From Mangrovibacterium marinum (GTDB taxonomy: Bacteria > Bacteroidota > Bacteroidia > Bacteroidales > Prolixibacteraceae), in the NCBI RefSeq assembly GCF_003046625.1, contig NZ_QAAD01000010.1, positions 105,719-169,718 of the forward strand: DNA of 64,000 nt, in the 5' to 3' direction. Shown here piece after piece: positions 45,659 to 53,873 of the stretch; within the stretch, counting starts at the first letter, position 1, and every line of letters begins with the position of its first letter. The notes under the pieces were generated by a model, which was not told the origin of the DNA, did not search any database, and worked only from the letters and a program-made list of their open reading frames with translations. Both the position numbers and the translations under genes were made by a program.

Positions 45659-47080
45659 CTAGCTGATTTTTATGCATTTTACTGAATGAGCATCGCGGAG
45701 TATGAGCATGCCGTCGGCATAAGCCATCGGTCCCCAGGCGTCCACGCCATCCATGATGCGTTGCTTTTTCAAAAGATTCAAAGCTTGCTTCTGAATTTCA
45801 TAGACATAGAGTTCGCCATCGTCCTTGAGGGCGAAAAGCTTGTCGTTGATGATCAGGTATGGCCCCAGTCTAAACCGATCCTCGGCAGCTGAGCTCCAGA
45901 GCGGCGTGTGCAAGTCGTTGGGCGAGTAGCAGACCAGTTTATTGCGGAGAGCCCCTCCATCTTTGGGCATTACACAGATCAGCATATTGTTGTAAAATAC
46001 CGGTGTTTGCTGTTCGCTGGCAATTCCCGCATTTGGCTTGTAGGCGTCCAAAACGTTTGCTGTCCATGTTCCACCGGATTGGCTGACCTGGATCATCGCC
46101 CCGCCGGTACCATAGCCAGCAACCATGAAGAATTGGTTTCTCGAAACTTGTACCGGAGATGGCGCGATTACCGATGGTTGCCATTTGTTGACATCCCATA
46201 GCAATTTGCCCGCGTCTGCCTGATCGGCCGAAATGCCGCAGATACCACCGACCCCCGCGTAAACATAGGTTGCTTTCCCGTTCAGCTTCATTTTCATGAC
46301 CGACGAGTGCGACATTTTATAGTTGACGGTGTTCGGGGTTGTCCACAAAACCTCGCCGGTGGAGCAATCCAGGGCGGTTAGCAGCACTTCATCTCCGGCA
46401 GGAGCCAAAATCAGCGTATGGTTATCAACCAACGGACATTGCCCGGTGTACCAGAATGGAATTTCCGATTTATACTGTTTCTGCATATCCACCGTCCATT
46501 TCAGATCGCCGGTATTCGGGTCGCAGCACATGACGTGGCCGTTTGGCCCGATTGTAACAATATAGTCGTCGCCAATGGCCGGGATGGTTCTTGAGAAACC
46601 GTGGTTTCGTTTGATTGGAACGCGGTACCAGCGACGCCAAAGTTCCAGTCCTGTTTCCAGCGAGAAGCACCGTAAAGCGTCGGAACTGAGTTTTTCGTCA
46701 TAGTCCAGAAAGTAAACTTTCCCGTTATAGATCACCGGAGAAGCATGTCCTTCACCAGTTTCAACGGTCCATATTACGGGAAAATCCGAGTCTCCAATAT
46801 TCAGCTTTTCCGGTGTTGTAACAATATTGGTCGAGTTTTCCCCGCGGAAGCTGTTCCATTGCCCGGTTCGAGTAGAACTCTCTTCGTTATAGCGCATAAA
46901 GAATTCACCAATCTTTACATCGTCCGCATTGCGTGCTAAGCCTTCGGGGCGGTTGTCAGCACCCGGAGCCAGCACTTCGAAATCCCGGCGTGGGCTATGC
47001 AAGTGCCATCCTACGATTGCGCCTGCAAAGACCAGAATGCTCAGGTAGGTGATTGCTTTTATGATTCGTTTTTCGTTCAC
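45659..47080 (-). CDS. PQQ-like beta-propeller, membrane-anchored (operon gene 7)
   Basis: About 473 residues with an N-terminal membrane helix (AITYLSILVFAGAIVGW) and PQQ-like repeats, opening with QWNSFRGENSTNIVTT. Blades include GHASPVIYNGKVYFLDYD and DWTVD-type turns. The start is uncertain: no ATG lies in frame upstream of the helix. I chose the GTG at 47080, but a TTG at 47125 would add 15 residues. A 180-bp gap with short repeats separates it from the preceding gene. Confidence 0.75.
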   Translation of the reverse strand: MNEKRIIKAITYLSILVFAGAIVGWHLHSPRRDFEVLAPGADNRPEGLARNADDVKIGEFFMRYNEESSTRTGQWNSFRGENSTNIVTTPEKLNIGDSDFPVIWTVETGEGHASPVIYNGKVYFLDYDEKLSSDALRCFSLETGLELWRRWYRVPIKRNHGFSRTIPAIGDDYIVTIGPNGHVMCCDPNTGDLKWTVDMQKQYKSEIPFWYTGQCPLVDNHTLILAPAGDEVLLTALDCSTGEVLWTTPNTVNYKMSHSSVMKMKLNGKATYVYAGVGGICGISADQADAGKLLWDVNKWQPSVIAPSPVQVSRNQFFMVAGYGTGGAMIQVSQSGGTWTANVLDAYKPNAGIASEQQTPVFYNNMLICVMPKDGGALRNKLVCYSPNDLHTPLWSSAAEDRFRLGPYLIINDKLFALKDDGELYVYEIQKQALNLLKKQRIMDGVDAWGPMAYADGMLILRDAHSVKCIKIS

Positions 47081-47181
47081 AGATTCTTTGTTCTTTATCA
47101 ATAATACTCGTGCAATTTTTAGCAAGACATTCTCAATAGGTTTCGGATTGAAGGATTGAAGGGATTGATCAGTCTACCACT

Positions 47182-47237
47182 AATCTGCTTTCGATCCCAT
47201 CAATCTATTTTTAATCTGTTTTCAATCCCATCAATCT
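47182..47237. repeat. Two 25-bp direct repeats (31-bp spacing) inside the operon
   Basis: 47182-47206 and 47213-47237 match at 23 of 25 positions (core ATCCCATCAATCT). They lie in the only sizeable gap of the large operon and may mark a regulatory or processing site. Confidence 0.7.
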
Positions 47238-47261
47238 TTTCATGCTTCGTCTGGCTAAAAA

Positions 47262-48467
47262 TTATTTTACCTGGTAGGCCATCAGCGAATTGCCGTGGCG
47301 CACCAGCAGAAGTCCTTTGTACAATACCGGGTGAGCCCAATGCTGTGCCGTGCCCATTGTGATTGGAAATTTGCTGACCACATCGAATTTTTCAGGCGTT
47401 GCTTTGGCCAACAACATATTGCCACGGTCGGTGTAGCAGTAAAGCATTCCTTCGTCAGCAATGATGTTACCCATGGCATAACCATTTTGCTTGTACTTGA
47501 TTTCACCGGTATTCCAATCGGCGCAAAACCAGTAGCGATTTTTGTCGCCCGAACCGTACACATAGTTGCCAACCTTCACCATGGAGCCCAAACGATTATC
47601 AAGTTCGGTCGATTCCCAGACCTTTTCCACATGGCGGCCGCCATCGGTTAAGCGGAGCATAACTGAACCGCCACCGTAGCCACTGGTGCAAAGGAGCATT
47701 CCTTTACTGTAAACAGGTGTGTTTGCATGGACAGACCAGCGGTTTGTTTTTTCAATTGACCACAATTTTTGACCTGTTTTCACATCAACTCCAATGACGT
47801 GATTAGCTGTGATTGTCACAATTTGAGGCACTTCCTGATCGCTGATGTATTGAGGCGAGCAATAGGCTGACAAATCGCCTTCACCGGCGCAGGTCCAGAT
47901 TAGTTCGCCGGTATTTTTGTTGAAGGCTACGATGTTGCCTTTTGATCCACCGGGCGTAGCAATTACCTTATCGTCAACAATTAGCGGTGCTTCGTTAATT
48001 CCCCAGCTTATGTTGCTGGCGTTGAATTCGCTCAAAAAGTCCTTCTTCCAAACCAGGTTCAGGGTATTTTGATCCAAGCAATACAAAACGCCGTAGCCCG
48101 AAGTGAGGTAGATTTTCGAATCATTGATGGTTACCGTACCACGTGGGCCGTTGTAGCTTTCGGTCCACTCTGGTCCGTATTCCTTGGTACTGAGCAGTTT
48201 TCCGTTCAAATCGAAGACATATAGGTAGCCTTTGTCGCCCTTGAGTCCGGTGAGGTAAAGTTTATCCGCATCAATCGCTACGGATGAATGGCCTTCGCCC
48301 AACTCGTCGAAATGCCATTTTAAAGCAGGACCGCTTTCCGGCCATTGCGTTAGTAAGCCTTGTTCGTGATAGATCCCCGATCGGTCAGTTCCCCGCCATT
48401 GAATATTTGTTTGCGCCGACAAAAAAAGCGGCATTAAAAGTGAAATTAAAATGAGTGCGTGTTTCAT
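47262..48467 (-). CDS. PQQ-like beta-propeller protein, exported (operon gene 6)
   Basis: This 401-residue protein has a short signal peptide (MKHALILISLLMPLFLSAQ) and PQQ-like repeats starting IQWRGTDRSGIYHEQGLL, closely parallel to the propeller at 28917-30194, including the C-terminal HWAHPVLYKGLLLVRHG ending. I used the ATG at 48467, since the longer frame (to 48545) would overlap the upstream gene and bury the signal peptide. The two soluble propellers are the outermost pair of the five. The role is unknown; redox or scaffold functions are both possible. Confidence 0.85.
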   Translation of the reverse strand: MKHALILISLLMPLFLSAQTNIQWRGTDRSGIYHEQGLLTQWPESGPALKWHFDELGEGHSSVAIDADKLYLTGLKGDKGYLYVFDLNGKLLSTKEYGPEWTESYNGPRGTVTINDSKIYLTSGYGVLYCLDQNTLNLVWKKDFLSEFNASNISWGINEAPLIVDDKVIATPGGSKGNIVAFNKNTGELIWTCAGEGDLSAYCSPQYISDQEVPQIVTITANHVIGVDVKTGQKLWSIEKTNRWSVHANTPVYSKGMLLCTSGYGGGSVMLRLTDGGRHVEKVWESTELDNRLGSMVKVGNYVYGSGDKNRYWFCADWNTGEIKYKQNGYAMGNIIADEGMLYCYTDRGNMLLAKATPEKFDVVSKFPITMGTAQHWAHPVLYKGLLLVRHGNSLMAYQVK

Positions 48468-48469
48468 GG

Positions 48470-50194
48470 TTATTTTTTTTGATTTTTGATTTTTTGCAAT
48501 GCATTTAAGGCAAAAGTGATGTTGTACATTTCCTCGGAATACCAAAGTCGGGAGAAATAAAGCCCGATCGGTTCCGGCTGAAACAGTTCAGCTTGCTTGT
48601 ATTTTTTGTATAGAAATCCGTATCCGGTTTCCGTATTTTCATGCTTGTAGCAGCCATGAACGGCGAGTGCACTTAGCGCACGGGCTGTCGTGGTAACTTT
48701 GGATGGTACCTGCGGGGCACCTCCCCAACCACCATCTTTGTTTTGGGTTGAACGAAGGTAGTCTATTCCTTTGCTCACGATCTTTTTGGCAACGGGATCG
48801 TCATTTCCCGCCAGGTATTCAACGGCTACAGCTGTTCCGTAAACCGGGTTTTTCTCATCCGAAGCATTTTGATCGCCAAACCATAACGGAACCCAGGCAC
48901 CGTCGTTCGTTTGTGTCTTCTGCATCCATTTCAGCATGCGTTTCATCCGTTTCCGGCACTTTGCCCGAAGGTCGGATGGAAGGACGTCAATCCATAAATG
49001 AATAGCCTGCAGGGTGTGCGCTGTAATGTCGGGGCTGCTGGCATCGAAGGGCAATTTGCCCCAGCCTTTGCAGAAGGTCGGGATGCCACCGTCGCTATTT
49101 TGCAGACCGAGCAACCAGTTGATACCGTTTTCAATTTCAGCGCATGGTTCTCCGTTTAAAAGGGTATGCAGAGCCACCAAAGTACCTGCTGTGTCGTCGG
49201 CGTCGGGAACAGCGCCGGGAAGGTTGGTCCAGGCCCATCCTCCGGGGTGGGCGCCTGTAAATGGATGTTTGTAGGTAAAAGCCCGCTGTTTAATTTGATC
49301 GGCAAGTGCCTGTTTATTTTGAATATCATTGCCCAATGCCCGGATGCTTAAGACGGTTGCCCACGAATCCAGGTTGGTGTCAATGGGCCACGATCCGTCC
49401 TTGCGGACTGTTTCAACTAAAAAGCTAATCGCCTTTTGAGTTGAAGCGAGTTGACTGTATCCGGCACCACATAAGCAGATGGCTACAAAAGCGGTCAGCG
49501 GAGCGGCTTCCAGAAAACCACCGTTTTCGGGTTGAAGCTGCTGCAATTTCGTTAATGATCGGTTGATAAACTGATCGCGAACGGGCGAAAGCAGGTTTCT
49601 ACGACCTTTTTTGTGGCGCAGAATTCCAACTGCAATGAGTGCCGGAATCGCATAGCTGACTACCGGAAGCTGCAGAAAACGGAAAACACGTTGGGGCAGC
49701 ACTGACAGCTCAAAGGGGAGTTGCGGGATATTTTCCCAGCTTTGAATCAGGCCGGCCAGTGCGCACATCACCAAAATGGGAGCAGAGAAAGTCAGGTCTT
49801 TTCCGTAGTAGCGGAGCACGCCATCAATGATTTGCTGATCGGTTGAGCCGCCTAATGTTTGCTCGAGGTAAACTTTTGTTTTTGCCGACGGACTGCCGGA
49901 AGCAAACAAGGCAGCATAGGAAAGCAAGGTTGCCGTCATATTCGTTGGGCTTTCGGGGCTGTCGCCCCAGGAGCCATCCGGTAGCATGGTATTGAATAGC
50001 CACTGCTGGCCTTTTTCAATCAGTGCTTTATGCTTTTTCGAATCGGCCAGGTATAAGGCGAAAGCAGAAACAGATGTCGAGATTGCGCTTGAAGAAAGTG
50101 TACTTCTCCAGCTGCCATCTCCCGATATTCGATTTGCAGCCAGTTTGTTCTGCAAAACTTCAATTAGCTCATCTATCTGTTTATCGTTTATCAT
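48470..50194 (-). CDS. Squalene-hopene-cyclase-like class II terpene cyclase (operon gene 5)
   Basis: The 574-residue alpha/alpha-barrel protein has several QW-type repeats (DGSWGDSP, NGGFLEAA, KDGSWPID, NSDGGIP, NDGAWVPLWFG, KDGGWGG). The catalytic class II motif DADD lies at residues 331-334 in a context (VPDADDTAGTL) matching the PDVDDTA of squalene-hopene cyclases. It should protonate and cyclise a linear polyprenyl substrate. The hydrophobic stretch at ~165-195 may be a monotopic membrane insertion. It is ~50 residues shorter than typical SHC. The prenyl synthase two genes upstream could supply its substrate. Confidence 0.85.
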   Translation of the reverse strand: MINDKQIDELIEVLQNKLAANRISGDGSWRSTLSSSAISTSVSAFALYLADSKKHKALIEKGQQWLFNTMLPDGSWGDSPESPTNMTATLLSYAALFASGSPSAKTKVYLEQTLGGSTDQQIIDGVLRYYGKDLTFSAPILVMCALAGLIQSWENIPQLPFELSVLPQRVFRFLQLPVVSYAIPALIAVGILRHKKGRRNLLSPVRDQFINRSLTKLQQLQPENGGFLEAAPLTAFVAICLCGAGYSQLASTQKAISFLVETVRKDGSWPIDTNLDSWATVLSIRALGNDIQNKQALADQIKQRAFTYKHPFTGAHPGGWAWTNLPGAVPDADDTAGTLVALHTLLNGEPCAEIENGINWLLGLQNSDGGIPTFCKGWGKLPFDASSPDITAHTLQAIHLWIDVLPSDLRAKCRKRMKRMLKWMQKTQTNDGAWVPLWFGDQNASDEKNPVYGTAVAVEYLAGNDDPVAKKIVSKGIDYLRSTQNKDGGWGGAPQVPSKVTTTARALSALAVHGCYKHENTETGYGFLYKKYKQAELFQPEPIGLYFSRLWYSEEMYNITFALNALQKIKNQKK

Positions 50195-50207
50195 TGCTTT
50201 TTAAATT

Positions 50208-51083
50208 CTAATCTATTGTTCCCAGTGCTAAAAGACCGTAAAAAGTATATTCTACATCACTCGTTTCATCAATCAGGGTGGGGCAGAAACCACCGGTTTC
50301 TAACCAATGGGCTTCCAAAAACTCAGTGGCGCTGTAGCGAGGCTTCTCTTTGTAACATTGCAAAATGAATAGCGCAGTGGCTGTCGAAAGCAAATCGGGA
50401 ACAGGAGAAGCAGACGCAGCGAAGAACCCTCCGTTTTCTTGTTGCAGGTTTTTCAGAAACTGCACGTCCCGGTTCGGTTTGTAGCCTTCTAGCTGCCCTT
50501 TTACCGATAGCGCTGCAACCGTCGCATTGGTTGATGCTCCCAGGCCGTTTGGCATATTTCTGAAGCCTCCTTTTTCAAGCTGATAATCACTCAAATTGGC
50601 TAAGATTTCGGCCCGATTTGTTGGTTTGTTTCCTGTGTCTTCCAATAGCGAAAGCCAAATAAATTGCGTGTATGGTGAATTCGGGTCGTCGTGTGGTATG
50701 CCCGAAAATTCAGTAATATCTTTGGTCTTTTTCGATTTGAGCGAGCCGAGCCAGGTCATCAGTTTGCCGTTTTTAGAAAGATCGGCTAAGATGGAACAGC
50801 GCATATAGGCCGCATAATGAATCAGGTCGAACTCATCGGGTTTCTGCCTGGCGAGATAGTTTTTCATTTTGCCAGAATCGAGTTTGATCCCCAAAACGTA
50901 ACACAACATCCATCCGAATACGGTGTAGTACAGGTCCGACTTTCCCCCTTTATTCCGGAACGCACAATCATCCGCCATTTGCGAACTGACGAAACTACGA
51001 ACCTGCCGGAGTGCATCTTCCGACAAATGCGCTTTACCTTTTTCCAGCGTATTGACTAACCGTATGGAGATTGTTTCCTTCAT
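50208..51083 (-). CDS. Prenyltransferase/squalene-oxidase-repeat protein (operon gene 4)
   Basis: This 291-residue protein has the same repeat fold as the cyclase (QLEKGGFRNMP, QQENGGFFAAS, LETGGFCPTL) but lacks a DxDD motif. It ends with DETSDVEYTFYGLLALG, like the C-terminal repeats of prenyltransferase beta subunits. It is half the size of a full class II cyclase, so it may be a single barrel acting as a partner subunit or on a different prenyl substrate. It lies 13 bp before the SHC-like gene. Confidence 0.75.
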   Translation of the reverse strand: MKETISIRLVNTLEKGKAHLSEDALRQVRSFVSSQMADDCAFRNKGGKSDLYYTVFGWMLCYVLGIKLDSGKMKNYLARQKPDEFDLIHYAAYMRCSILADLSKNGKLMTWLGSLKSKKTKDITEFSGIPHDDPNSPYTQFIWLSLLEDTGNKPTNRAEILANLSDYQLEKGGFRNMPNGLGASTNATVAALSVKGQLEGYKPNRDVQFLKNLQQENGGFFAASASPVPDLLSTATALFILQCYKEKPRYSATEFLEAHWLETGGFCPTLIDETSDVEYTFYGLLALGTID

Positions 51084-51085
51084 CC

Positions 51086-52645
51086 TTATTTTAAGATCTT
51101 TTTGGTAACCCGAAACAGCAGGCGTTTGAGTTCGATATTTTTAACTCCTTCCAACGCTTGTATTGCCTGTAACCGGTACGCTTCCACCAGTTCCTGCACT
51201 TTGTTGATCGCGCTTTTCAGAATCGCTGTGTTTTGTTTTGTGCCTAAAAAGGCCTTTAAGTCGGTGGAGTAGAGCAGTGCGTTGATGAAATCTTCGTCGG
51301 GATGCAGCTCAAACATAGCCGCCAGAACTGCTGACGGACGGGTACTCAGCGGAGCATCTGTTTCAAAATCTTCGATGTCATCCTGCAGCTGGTAGGCAAT
51401 GCCCAAGGCGCGAGAGTAGTCGTTGAGTTGCTGGCGTAAATGCAAATCGTTATTGGAGCAGATCACGCCCATCATCAGCGAAACATCAAAGGCCGGAACC
51501 GTTTTATTGCAAAACACTTCCAGAACAAAATCCATGTTGAATTGACGTGGGTGCCTGCTCCATCCGAGCTCCAGGCCTTGACCTTTGCAAAGTGCAAGGT
51601 GCGCCTCGGCGGCAACTTTTATCAATTCCATTTTTCCGCATTGTGCCAGCAAACGGTAGCCTTCGCCCAAGTACATGTCGCCAACATTGATGGCCATGGG
51701 GACGCCGTGGGCGGCGTTTACGGTTTCCTTTCCGTAGCGGAGATCATCGTCATCTTCAATATCGTCGTGCACAAGCGATGCCTTGTGGAAACATTCGATT
51801 GCGATAGCAGCCAGCTGTAGTTCTTTCGGGATTTCTTTTTCTCCGCTTAGCGCCAGGTAACTTGCCGCCAGAAGATAGGGGCGCCAGCGTTTACCGTCGT
51901 TCGACAACCACTCCCGGGCAATCAATGAAGTTGGATCGCTAAGCGGTGATAAAACCTGTTGCAGGTTATCTTTCGAAAACCATTCGTGCAGGGTATGTTT
52001 TAGCTGGTTGTAGTCCAGCATGTTGCTTTCTTTCTCGGAATGAAGACTCATCAACTGGTTGACGTACGCCAGGTCGACCGTCGTGTCTTTACAGCCATCG
52101 TTGTTTAGCGGGATTGCCAAGCCAGGAACGGCGTGGTTGATCAGCAGCGGGAAAGCTTTTTCGAGCGAGTGCAGGCAGCTCACGCCGATTACCGTGTCGA
52201 CAACCTTATTTTCGATTAGCGATATTACAGAGGTGAATCCTTCGGCAACAATGCTCATCATGCCCAGGCTTTCGGCTTTGTCTTGCAAATCCGGTATCGA
52301 GCAGTTTGAGCATAGGTTGCATAGCAAGCCAAACTCGTCAACATCGGCTTTGCACTTGGCCGAATTGCTCAAACATTTGGGTAAGAGCAGAATCCGCTTT
52401 TCAAACGGAATGGATGCCACCGTTTCGCGCCACACGCAGTTGTTCAGTTCAACCATGAGCCAACCTTGTGTGCCCGGCTCCAACTCGTGTTTTTGGGAAA
52501 GCTGAGTGGCCATGTCCGACAGCTGTTCCATCGACAGGGGAGGGCTAAGCTGCTTTTCGCTGACAAACGAATCAATTGCTTTGCGCAGTTTGCTGCGTTG
52601 TGCCAGTGTTTCCGGGATGTTGTATTTGAGCGTTGTTTTCATCAT
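51086..52645 (-). CDS. DUF116-polyprenyl diphosphate synthase fusion (operon gene 3)
   Basis: The ~519-residue protein has an N-terminal DUF116-like domain (~60-200) with conserved cysteines (CLSNSAKC, CNLCSNC), IGVSCLHSLEKA and GCKDTTVDL. It continues as a trans-isoprenyl diphosphate synthase with the first Asp-rich motif in VHDDIEDDDDLRYG, the second in YQLQDDIEDFETD, and GKRWRPYLLAASYLAL. It condenses isopentenyl units into a polyprenyl diphosphate. DUF116 domains are probably Fe-S or metal binding and often occur near radical SAM genes, as here. I used the ATGATG at 52645; an upstream start at 52678 would overlap the radical SAM gene. Confidence 0.85.
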   Translation of the reverse strand: MMKTTLKYNIPETLAQRSKLRKAIDSFVSEKQLSPPLSMEQLSDMATQLSQKHELEPGTQGWLMVELNNCVWRETVASIPFEKRILLLPKCLSNSAKCKADVDEFGLLCNLCSNCSIPDLQDKAESLGMMSIVAEGFTSVISLIENKVVDTVIGVSCLHSLEKAFPLLINHAVPGLAIPLNNDGCKDTTVDLAYVNQLMSLHSEKESNMLDYNQLKHTLHEWFSKDNLQQVLSPLSDPTSLIAREWLSNDGKRWRPYLLAASYLALSGEKEIPKELQLAAIAIECFHKASLVHDDIEDDDDLRYGKETVNAAHGVPMAINVGDMYLGEGYRLLAQCGKMELIKVAAEAHLALCKGQGLELGWSRHPRQFNMDFVLEVFCNKTVPAFDVSLMMGVICSNNDLHLRQQLNDYSRALGIAYQLQDDIEDFETDAPLSTRPSAVLAAMFELHPDEDFINALLYSTDLKAFLGTKQNTAILKSAINKVQELVEAYRLQAIQALEGVKNIELKRLLFRVTKKILK

Positions 52646-52655
52646 GCGTTGTCGG

Positions 52656-53873
52656 TTATCCGTAAGCTCCAAATCCAAAAAAGTATTTCTTTTTCATTAT
52701 TCTGTAAAAGACGTTTTCCTCGGGGATTTCCTTTCCCTGGAGGTTATGCCCGGCAACCGGACGCATCGTTAAATATTCTTGCGCCACCGTTTGTCGCGAG
52801 GTCGAATCGATCGCCTCCTGCATTTCCAGGAACTGAACCAGCTTTTCCGGATCTTCCAAAATGATGCAGCCACGCGATTTCTCGGCGGTCATTTTCCGGA
52901 ATTGATCGAGAAATTCGGATTGCCTAAACAGGTCGACCAGGTTGGAGGCATCTTCGTTGATAAAATCTTTGGCCATCTGTATGGGCGGGCAGAATTCCAC
53001 AGCACCGCTTGGCGCAATGTGGTGGCTCATGCCGGTTGCGGCAGGGCAAAGAGCATTGCCTTTATCATCCCAATAGGTGTCGATAAGTAGTAGCGGAGCA
53101 TTCTTGCGTTGTTCGACAATGAAGCGGCGTAAATCCAGAATCTCATCTTCGTCCAAAGCATTCGCCACGTTCGGGTTTGGGCCAACCGGCCGGTAAATGT
53201 AGTACCAGAAATAATGAATCCCTTCGGCAGCAAGTCGTTCCAAATGCTCACGGTTGACCAGGTCGTTAAAATTGCTCTTGCAAATGCTGGCAGCAGCCCC
53301 AATTATGAGTTTTGCTTTTCGACATGCCCGGACGCCAGCCAGTGTTTTTTCGAAGACATCATTCCTGCCGCGGCGCTCGTCGCTTTCCTGTTTCAGCCCT
53401 TCGATACTAATTAACGGTGTGATGTTGCCCATTTTTTTGAAGCGCAAGGCCAGCTCTTCGGTAATGAGTGTTCCGTTGGTGAACAACTGAAAGTAGCAAT
53501 CGGAATGTTTCTCCATGATCTCCAGCAAGCCTTTGTACAGAAGAGGTTCACCTCCGAGGATACCGAAAAAATATGATCCTTTGCGCTTGCTTTGCGAAAT
53601 GATTCCATCAAGCTGTTCGGGGCTAAGTGATTGTTTGCCGGTTGTTGTTACCCAGCAGCCGCTGCATGCCAGGTTGCAGCTTTCGGTTATTGAAATCATA
53701 ATGAAAGCGGGGAAGAAATCTTCACCTTTTGCCTGACGCCTTTCAAATTGGTTAATATTCTTGAGGTTGCGCCAGCCGAAGTTGTACATGAACTTCCACA
53801 GAATTCTCGGCGAGCATTCCATGGCAACACGCAGTGCAGCTTTGGCCGTTGCTGTATAATCTTTCAGCTTCAT
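52656..53873 (-). CDS. Radical SAM enzyme (operon gene 2)
   Basis: The 405-residue protein has the radical SAM cluster motif C66-x3-C70-x2-C73 (CNLACSGC), then GGEPLLYKG and a SPASM-like C-terminal part with CPAATG, EFCPP and a later cysteine (RGCIIL). It would cleave S-adenosylmethionine to modify an unknown substrate. In the context of the prenyl synthase and cyclases, a terpenoid is a candidate (compare HpnH in hopanoid biosynthesis); a peptide is the alternative. It overlaps the upstream ferredoxin gene by 4 bp. Confidence 0.88.
   Translation of the reverse strand: MKLKDYTATAKAALRVAMECSPRILWKFMYNFGWRNLKNINQFERRQAKGEDFFPAFIMISITESCNLACSGCWVTTTGKQSLSPEQLDGIISQSKRKGSYFFGILGGEPLLYKGLLEIMEKHSDCYFQLFTNGTLITEELALRFKKMGNITPLISIEGLKQESDERRGRNDVFEKTLAGVRACRKAKLIIGAAASICKSNFNDLVNREHLERLAAEGIHYFWYYIYRPVGPNPNVANALDEDEILDLRRFIVEQRKNAPLLLIDTYWDDKGNALCPAATGMSHHIAPSGAVEFCPPIQMAKDFINEDASNLVDLFRQSEFLDQFRKMTAEKSRGCIILEDPEKLVQFLEMQEAIDSTSRQTVAQEYLTMRPVAGHNLQGKEIPEENVFYRIMKKKYFFGFGAYG

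Noticed and set aside
48470..50194. Complete hopanoid pathway
   Set aside because: The cyclase is SHC-like, but squalene synthesis genes (HpnCDE type) are not in the cluster; hopanoid production is not supported by this sequence alone.
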